From Rhinopithecus roxellana (taxonomy: Eukaryota; Chordata; Mammalia; Primates; Cercopithecidae): a stretch of 64,000 bases of DNA. The translations under genes and the position numbers were made by a program. Location: positions 40,154,235 through 40,218,234 of the forward strand of contig NC_044555.1 in the NCBI RefSeq assembly GCF_007565055.1. The letters are read 5' to 3'. The notes under the pieces were generated by a model. It ran no database searches and had not been told where the DNA came from. It was given only the letters and a program-made list of their open reading frames with translations. Shown here piece by piece: positions 58,301-64,000 of the stretch (positions are counted from its first letter, which is position 1; each line of letters starts with the position of its first letter).

Positions 58301-58559
58301 AACAAACAAGCAAACAAACAAACAAAACAAACCTGTTACATGTTAGAAGAACAGTTTTTCCAATTAAAGTAACTAAAGTATTCTTAATTGCCAGTTTTCA
58401 TATTATTTCTTTCAGAGCTTTGAATATTTCATACCATTCTTTCCTTCAGAGTTTCTGTTAAGAAATCCACTGATAGTATAGCAGGACTCTCTTGTATGTC
58501 ATGTAGTTCTTATCTCTGGATCTGGATTTTTTTATCCAAATCTCTGGATTTTTTTTTAT
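58301..58559 (-). mobile_element. Old L1/HAL1-like ORF1 fragment
   Basis: After a (CAAA)n tract (58300-58330), TTTCTTTCAGAGCTTTGAAT and AAGAAATCCACTGATAGTAT recall the reverse of an L1M/HAL1 ORF1 C-terminal region. CTCTGGATTT is repeated near 58515 and 58542. Confidence 0.5.
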
Positions 58560-59128
58560 CCCAAAATTTTTACTCCTTCAGTGCCGGGCAGAGTCTACAC
58601 CCATGAACTCAGCAGGAAGCAGTTATAGAAGACCCATCTCCATCCTTTTGCAAACCCCTTGAGTTTAAAAATAAGTATCTAATCTCTGAGTAGGGAATGA
58701 GGTAGAAGGCAGGATTTTACTCTGAATCAGACTGAAGACTGGCTGAAACGGGGAAGAGACACTCAAAGCACATCTTCATAAGACTTGCCCGCCAGTGCCA
58801 TGTCAATTTGCCATTGCCATGGCAACACCCGGAAGTTACAGCTCCACTCCATGGGAATGACCTTGAAATTATCAACCTTTTTCTAGAAAATTCTGAATAA
58901 CCCACCCTTAATTTGCATGTAATTAAAAGTTGGTATAAATATAACTGCAGAGCTGCCCCTGAGCTGCTGCCCTCATTCCACTGCCTGTGGGGTAGATCTG
59001 CTCTGCAGGAGCAGTCATGGAGCTGTAACACTGTCACCCCAATGAAGTTGTTTTCTTTACCACTGGCTCACTCTTGAATTATTTTTTAAGTGAGCCAAGA
59101 ATGTTTCCATTCTAATCCCCAACTTTTT
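58560..59128 (+). mobile_element. Solo ERV1-class LTR
   Basis: Landmarks include TTGCCATTGCCATGGCAACA, TTTGCATGTAATTAAAAGTT, a TATA box in GGTATAAATATAACTGCAGA (about 58933), CTGCCCCTGAGCTGCTGCCC, and the R/U5-like GCTCACTCTTGAATTATTTT. The polyadenylation signal appears mutated (AATGAAG for AATAAAG, about 59041). Exact family unresolved; the left end is approximate. Confidence 0.7.
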
Positions 59129-59130
59129 GG

Positions 59131-59565
59131 CTCACCTGCCTTACTTCACTATAACAAAGCACCAAAAACTGGGTAGCTTAAAGGACTATAATGCATTTTT
59201 TCATAGTTCTAGAGGCTAGAAGTGCAAGATCAAACTATTGGCAGAACTGCTTTCTGATGACTACTGTGAGAAAGAATTTGTTTCATGACTCTTGCCTAAC
59301 TTATGATGGTTTACTGTTGATCATTGGTGGCTCTTCACTTGTAGAAGCATCACTCATATCTCTGCCTTTATCATCACATGAAATTCTCCTTGTGTGTTAT
59401 CTAGGCCCAAATATTTTTATAAAGGGCACCAATCATGTTGGATTAGGCTATCAGTCTAATCCATTATAACCTCATCATAACTAGTTACATTGTTAATCAT
59501 TGTGTTTGCAAATAAGGCCACATTTGGAGGTACTGGGAGCTGGGACTCCAACATAAAAATGTTGG
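59131..59565 (-). mobile_element. Solo MLT1 LTR (MLT1B/C-like MaLR)
   Basis: ACTATAACAAAGCACCAAAA and ACTGGGTAGCTTAAAGGAC on the left; AAGGGCACCAATCATGTTGG and GCCACATTTGGAGGTACTGG on the right. These are the reversed landmarks of the element at 17900-18312. Diverged. Confidence 0.8.
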
Positions 59566-59932
59566 AATAATTCAATTAATAAACAGGCTATTTAATTACT
59601 TCATAAAAAGAAATGATAGCCATGCATATTGCTAAGAATGAAATAATTATCCCTATTATTCATGAAAAAATAAGTTTCCTCTACTATTGTGCAATCAAAG
59701 TAACTATTATCTCTTTTATCTTTATGTCAGACAGAAAGAAATTATCTCCTTGGCATCAGATTAATGAATGTCAACATTATATTTTACAATAAATGATTGA
59801 CAATGAGTTCAAATACATAGTTTGAGAAATGGTATAACTGAACAACTGTATTTTTCAGAAACTATAATGAATAAAAGAAAACAATCATTTATAAAAAAAA
59901 CAATTTTGTTCTATATTACATCCAGAATCTAT
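59566..59932. other. Unassigned AT-rich spacer
   Basis: No repeat or coding signature recognised in about 370 bp. Confidence 0.45.
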
Positions 59933-60838
59933 TAGTAACTTAAACAATCCAACAAGCAGAAAACGAGTAAGTCCATTAAAAAATGGGCAGAGCACATCAA
60001 CAAATGATTCTCAAAAGAGCACATACAAGTGGCCAACAAACATATAAAAATATGCTCATCATTGCTAATCATCAGAAGAATGCAAGTTGAAACCACAGTG
60101 AGATACTGTTTCACAACAGTCAGAATAGTTTTTCATGAAAAATAAAAGTAAATAAATAAATAAAGATATTGGCTTGGCTGCAGAGAAAAGGGAACACTTA
60201 TACACTATTGGTGAGAATTTAAATTAGTTCAGTCACTCTGGAAAGCCATTTGGAGATTTCTCAATGAACTGAGAGTTGAAACTACCATTCAACCCAGCAA
60301 TCCCACACCTGGTGTATACCCAAAGTAAAATCCATCATCCTACTAAAAAGACACATGTATCCATATGTTCATCATAGTGGTATTCACAATTTACAAAGGA
60401 CACGAAATCATCTTGGTTGCCCATAAATGGTGAATTAGAAAAGGAAAATACGGTATATATACATCATGAAATACTATGCAGCCATAAAGAAGAAATAAGT
60501 TATGTCCTTTGCAGAAACATAGATACAGCTAGAAACCATGATCTTAAGTGAACTAATGTAGAAACAGAAAACCAAATGACACAAGTTCTCACTTATAAGT
60601 AGAAGCTAAACTTTGGACACACACAATCATAAAAATGGAAACCATAGATGCTGGAGATTTCAAGAAGATAGGGGGAGGAAATTGGATAAATGTTGAGAAA
60701 AACTACCTATTGGGTACCATGCTCACTACCTCAGTAATGGATTAATTTGTACTCCAAAGCACAGCATCTGACAATATACCATTGTTATAAAGCTTCACAT
60801 ATACCCCTAATTCTAAAACAAAAGTTGTAAAAATATTA
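59933..60838 (+). mobile_element. Old L1 ORF2 C-terminus and 3' UTR (L1MA/L1PB-like)
   Basis: Landmarks AAAAATGGGCAGAGCACATC, ACCCAGCAATCCCACACCTG, TACTATGCAGCCATAAAGAA and TTCTCACTTATAAGTAGAAG are in ORF2-to-3' UTR order, with an A-rich tail near 60838. A (TAAA)n tract sits at about 60148-60165. Coding lost. Confidence 0.85.
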
Positions 60839-63125
60839 AAATTATAAAATCTATTCTTTTAGCAACAAAAAGGTAAAAATATTTTAAATAAAAACAAGTT
60901 AAAATCGAAACTCAAAAGACTTAAAGTAGTTGAATGGATATTTAAAAAACAAACAAACAAACCTGTGTGCTGTCTAAAAAATCCTTACGTGAGATATAGG
61001 GACTTAGGCTGAAAGAGGAGGAATAGAAAAAGATATTCTATGCAAATGTAAATAAAAGAAATGAGAGTGGCAATACTTATATTAGACAAAATAGACTATA
61101 ATTCAAACACTGTAACAAGAGACACAGAAGGACATATAATGATGAATTCCTCAGGAAGGCCCAACAATTATAAACATGTATGTACATCTATTCAGAGGAA
61201 CAAAAAATATCAAACAGATAGAATAAAGATATAAATAAACTGCAATACAATAATAATTGAAAACTTCAATACCCCACTTTTAATAACAAATACACGATCC
61301 AAATAGAAAATAAAGAAATAACAGACTTCAAATCATTAAAGACCAAATGGACCTATCAGCCAATCAAAACATTCCATTCAACAGCAGAAAAATTCACATT
61401 CTCAAAATGTCTTAACAAATTTTAAAATAAATAAATCATACTAAGTATCTTTTTCTCCACAATGGAATTAAACCAGAAATCCATAAGAGAAGGAAAATTA
61501 GAACACTCAAAATATGAAAATTAGAAGGAAAATTAGAATACTCAAAACGCATAATCCTGAACAATCAATGGGTCAAAGAAGAAATAAAAAGAGAAATCAG
61601 AATATCTTAAGATAAATTAAAATGAAGACACGTAATACCAAAACTCCTGGGATACAGCAAAAGCAGTACTAAATGGGAAGTTTGTTGTGGTAAATGCCTA
61701 CATTAATAAAGAAGATTGCCTCTGATCCAGGAGTCGTGTAAAAAATAAAAAAGGAAGATCAAAAATTAACAATCTAACTTGATACCTCAAAAACAACAAT
61801 AACAAATTAAGCCAGAAGTTAGTAAAAGAAAGAAAATAACATTGAAAACAAAAATAATAATAATAATGAAATAAAAATTAGAACAAATCAATGAGAGATT
61901 TTTTTTAAAATCAACAAAATTGACAAACATTTAACTAGACTAAGGAGAAAAGAGACAAGACTAAAATTAACAAAATTAGAAATAAAAAGAAGATTTTATA
62001 ATTGTTACCACAGAAATAAAAAAGAATCACAAATATTGGTATGAGCAACTATACAATAAGAAATGAGATAACTTAGAAGAAATGGAGAAATTTCTAGAAA
62101 CATACACTCTACTAAGACTGAATTCTTAAGAAATCAAAAACCTGAAATGACCAGTGGCAAGTAAGGAAATTTAATTAGTAATCAAATACCTCCCAACAAC
62201 AACAAAACAACCTCAAGACCAGATGACTTCATGGATGAATTTTATCAACCATTTAAAGAATATATAAAACCAATCATACTCAAATTCTTTCAAAAAATTT
62301 AAAAAGAGGGAACACTTTCAAACTCATTTTATAAGTCTAGCATTATTCTAATATCAAAGTCAGACAAAGACACTATAAGAAAAGTAAGTTCAGATCAATA
62401 TTTCTGATGAACATATATGCAAAAACCCTGAAGAAAATACAAGCAAAGCAAATTTAATAACATATTTAAAAATGTACACTGTGACCAAGTGGAATTTATC
62501 CCTGGGTTGCAAGGATGGTTAAACATACAGGAAGACATTATTGTGATACATCACATTAGCAGAATGAAGGATAAAAACCTCATACACATCTCAATAAATG
62601 CAAAAAAGTGTTTGACAACATTCAACACACTTGCATCATAAAACTTAACAAACTACATATAAAAGAAATTTATATCAATGTAGCAAAGGCCATATGTGAC
62701 AGGCTCTCAGCTAACATCATAGTTAATGTTAAAAAACCGAATGCTTTTCCTCTAAGATCAGACACATGACAAGGATGCATACTCTTGCCACTGCCATTTA
62801 GCATAGCACTGTAAGTTTTAACCAGAGCAATCAGGCAATAAATAGAATGAAAAGCCATCCAATTTGGGAGGAAAGAAGTAAAATATTCCCATTTGCAGAT
62901 GATATGATCTTATATGCATGTAGAAAACCTGAAGATTCCACTAAAAACCTGTTAGACTACAAAACAAATTCAGTAAGGTTGCAGGACCTAACATCTACAA
63001 ACAAAAGTTAGTTGCATTTTATACACTAACAGTAAGTTATTTGTAAGAGAAATTATGAAAATAATCCCATTTATAATAGTGTCAAAATATTTGTGTATGA
63101 ACTTAAACAAGGAGGTGAAAGATTT
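60839..63125 (+). mobile_element. Old L1M ORF2, endonuclease to palm and beyond
   Basis: Plus-strand landmarks: AGTGGCAATACTTATATTAG (endonuclease, about 61066), CTTCAATACCCCACTTTTAA, AGACCAGATGACTTCATGGA (about 62216), GCAAGGATGGTTAAACATAC and TTTGCAGATGATATGATCTT (FADD box, about 62893). Ends at GAGGTGAAAGATTTTGAGAC, where an LTR begins. Stops throughout. 60839-60950 is A-rich junk. Confidence 0.78.
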
Positions 63126-63447
63126 TGAGACAGGTGGGAAGGTGTCGCTGGAGAAACTCCAACCAGCCTGCCCTCTGAGGTGGAGTCTTGGAATTTCACC
63201 ACTTTGGCAGCAGGGAGGAGCCTGGCCCCTCCTATTTCAGTGTGGAAACTGAGATTCAAACGGACTGACTAGAAGCACTCTAGCAGGCACTCCGGCCTTG
63301 TGACATTCCCTATTTCCCCCTTTTCTTCCTTTTCACCCAATAAAACCCTGCTTTACTCATCCTTCAAACCGTCTACAAACCTAAAATTTTGTGGCCATGG
63401 GACAAGCAAGGACCCTATCTTTAGCTGAAATAAGGAAAAGTCTTGCA
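63126..63447 (+). mobile_element. 5' LTR of an ERV1-type provirus
   Basis: About 322 bp from TGAGACAGGTGGGAAGGTGT to AGGAAAAGTCTTGCA. AATAAA occurs in CACCCAATAAAACCCTGC (about 63338). The TG...CA ends, polyadenylation signal and an adjacent primer-binding site identify it as a 5' LTR with internal sequence following, not a solo LTR. Family unresolved. It inserted into L1M ORF2. Confidence 0.75.
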
Positions 63448-63454
63448 ATATTTT

Positions 63455-63472
63455 TGGTGCACAATATGGGGG
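63455..63472 (+). promoter_or_regulatory. Retroviral primer-binding site, lysine-tRNA-like
   Basis: TGGTGCACAATATGGGGG, seven bases after the LTR, resembles the site used by lysine tRNA (about 13 of 18 positions), with CpG-type decay. GCTCGAGAAGCAGTGCGTC follows. The tRNA assignment is tentative. Confidence 0.6.
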
Positions 63473-64000
63473 CTCGAGAAGCAGTGCGTCAATGGGGACT
63501 CAAAATCTCTCACTGTGGTTTCTCAACGTTTTCATCCTTGGATTTCTGAGCTTACGGAGAACTGCACCCCCACACCCTGTTGCTCCTGGGGGTCAGCCAG
63601 CCGCTCCCGCCTCCAGGCCGGGGCTGGGTCACATGGCCCAAGGGTCCCACACAGCTGGCTGTGCTGGTTCCCAGCCTCAAGCTGCCTCAACCTCCGCTTC
63701 CCCAGCCAAGGGGTTTTACTTCTCCATCAGACAGTAATTAAACTTTTCTCCCTGGTGGAGGAACCAGTTGCATAAGAGTAAGAGGTTCTTCCCCAGGCAT
63801 TTTAAAACTGTTTTTCTTTCCTGTTCTCCATCCCGCCCGCAGTTAACTTTATTTTTTTTTTTAATTTTTTCTTTTAGGATGCATTTTACCAGGCCATACC
63901 CCACTCCCCACCCCCAACCCCACCAACTATCACTGTGTGTATTCTCTGCAAAGTCTTCCTTGTGAAATCAATCCTTCATCTTGTTTTACATGCGGAGGTC
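63473..64000 (+). mobile_element. ERV1 leader/start of internal region, runs off the right edge
   Basis: GC-rich leader sequence (to about 63700) followed by pyrimidine-rich DNA with a CTTTTAGGATGC splice-acceptor-like stretch near 63870-63882. The 110- and 81-codon frames overlapping here have no retroviral protein signature. Any gag homology would start beyond the window. Confidence 0.6.

Noticed and set aside
56953..58461. Frames of 129, 114 and 133 codons
   Set aside because: They fall in the 5' UTR of the minus-strand L1 and have no family signature.
63443..63775. Possible gag start of the edge provirus
   Set aside because: The frame begins in the LTR end and primer site and shows no capsid or matrix signature; it is leader sequence.
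1..64000. A host gene or exon
   Set aside because: No frame outside repeats shows exon-like splice context with a recognisable protein family; single-copy gaps (such as 19600-20900 and 48150-49465) have no coding signal that I can support.

Overview
This window is primate nuclear DNA, most probably from an Old World monkey. Several full or nearly full Alu elements carry the AluY variant I associate with macaques and baboons ('GGCTCAAGCC' near the 5' end, 'GGCGGGAACCC', 'GATC(C/T)(A/G)GCCACTGC'), and they sit beside primate L1PA/L1PB copies and class I, II and III endogenous retrovirus LTRs. I see no host protein-coding exon, no rRNA or tRNA gene and no CRISPR array. Nearly every longer open frame is a piece of L1 ORF1 or ORF2, or a translated Alu or LTR.

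Layout. 1-2777 is the 5' part of a minus-strand L1PA with a complete 5' UTR; its body runs off the left edge. 2966-3474 is an ERVL (MLT2-like) LTR. About 3475-5880 is AT-rich and unassigned. 5900-17480 is an old plus-strand L1M, split by a MaLR LTR, two stacked minus-strand L1 fragments (one of them split by an Alu), and another Alu. 17485-19010 is minus-strand L1M cut by an MLT1 LTR. 20940-25745 is old L1/HAL1-like sequence with four Alu insertions or fragments. 26070-34725 holds two MLT1 LTRs, old L1 cut by a class II (HML) LTR, a long-tailed AluY and two L1PA 3' ends. 34790-36560 is a pair of opposed old L1 pieces.

37751-38158 is an MST LTR. 38165-44300 is a minus-strand L1M interrupted by a twin-primed L1, an Alu, an LTR fragment, a young L1PA with a 58-bp target duplication, and an AluY. 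Then come an ERV1 LTR (44325-45123), AluY, a MER11-like LTR containing an AluY (46402-47767) and a THE1 LTR. 49466-51285 is an isolated L1 5' UTR with about 269-bp tandem units. 51690-58300 is a nearly full-length degenerate minus-strand L1 containing a 40-bp inverted duplication. 58560-63120 has an ERV1 LTR, an MLT1 LTR and old L1. From 63126 to the right edge lies a 5' LTR, primer-binding site and leader of an ERV1-type provirus.

The parts do not form a pathway. The window is a record of successive retrotransposition, and nested insertions and target-site duplications give relative ages. I found no new molecular system. The most unusual items are the 58-bp target duplication, the inverted duplication inside an L1, the L1 whose endonuclease frame is open but whose start codon is lost, and the isolated tandem-repeat L1 5' UTR. 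Family names come from remembered consensus sequences and were not checked by database search.
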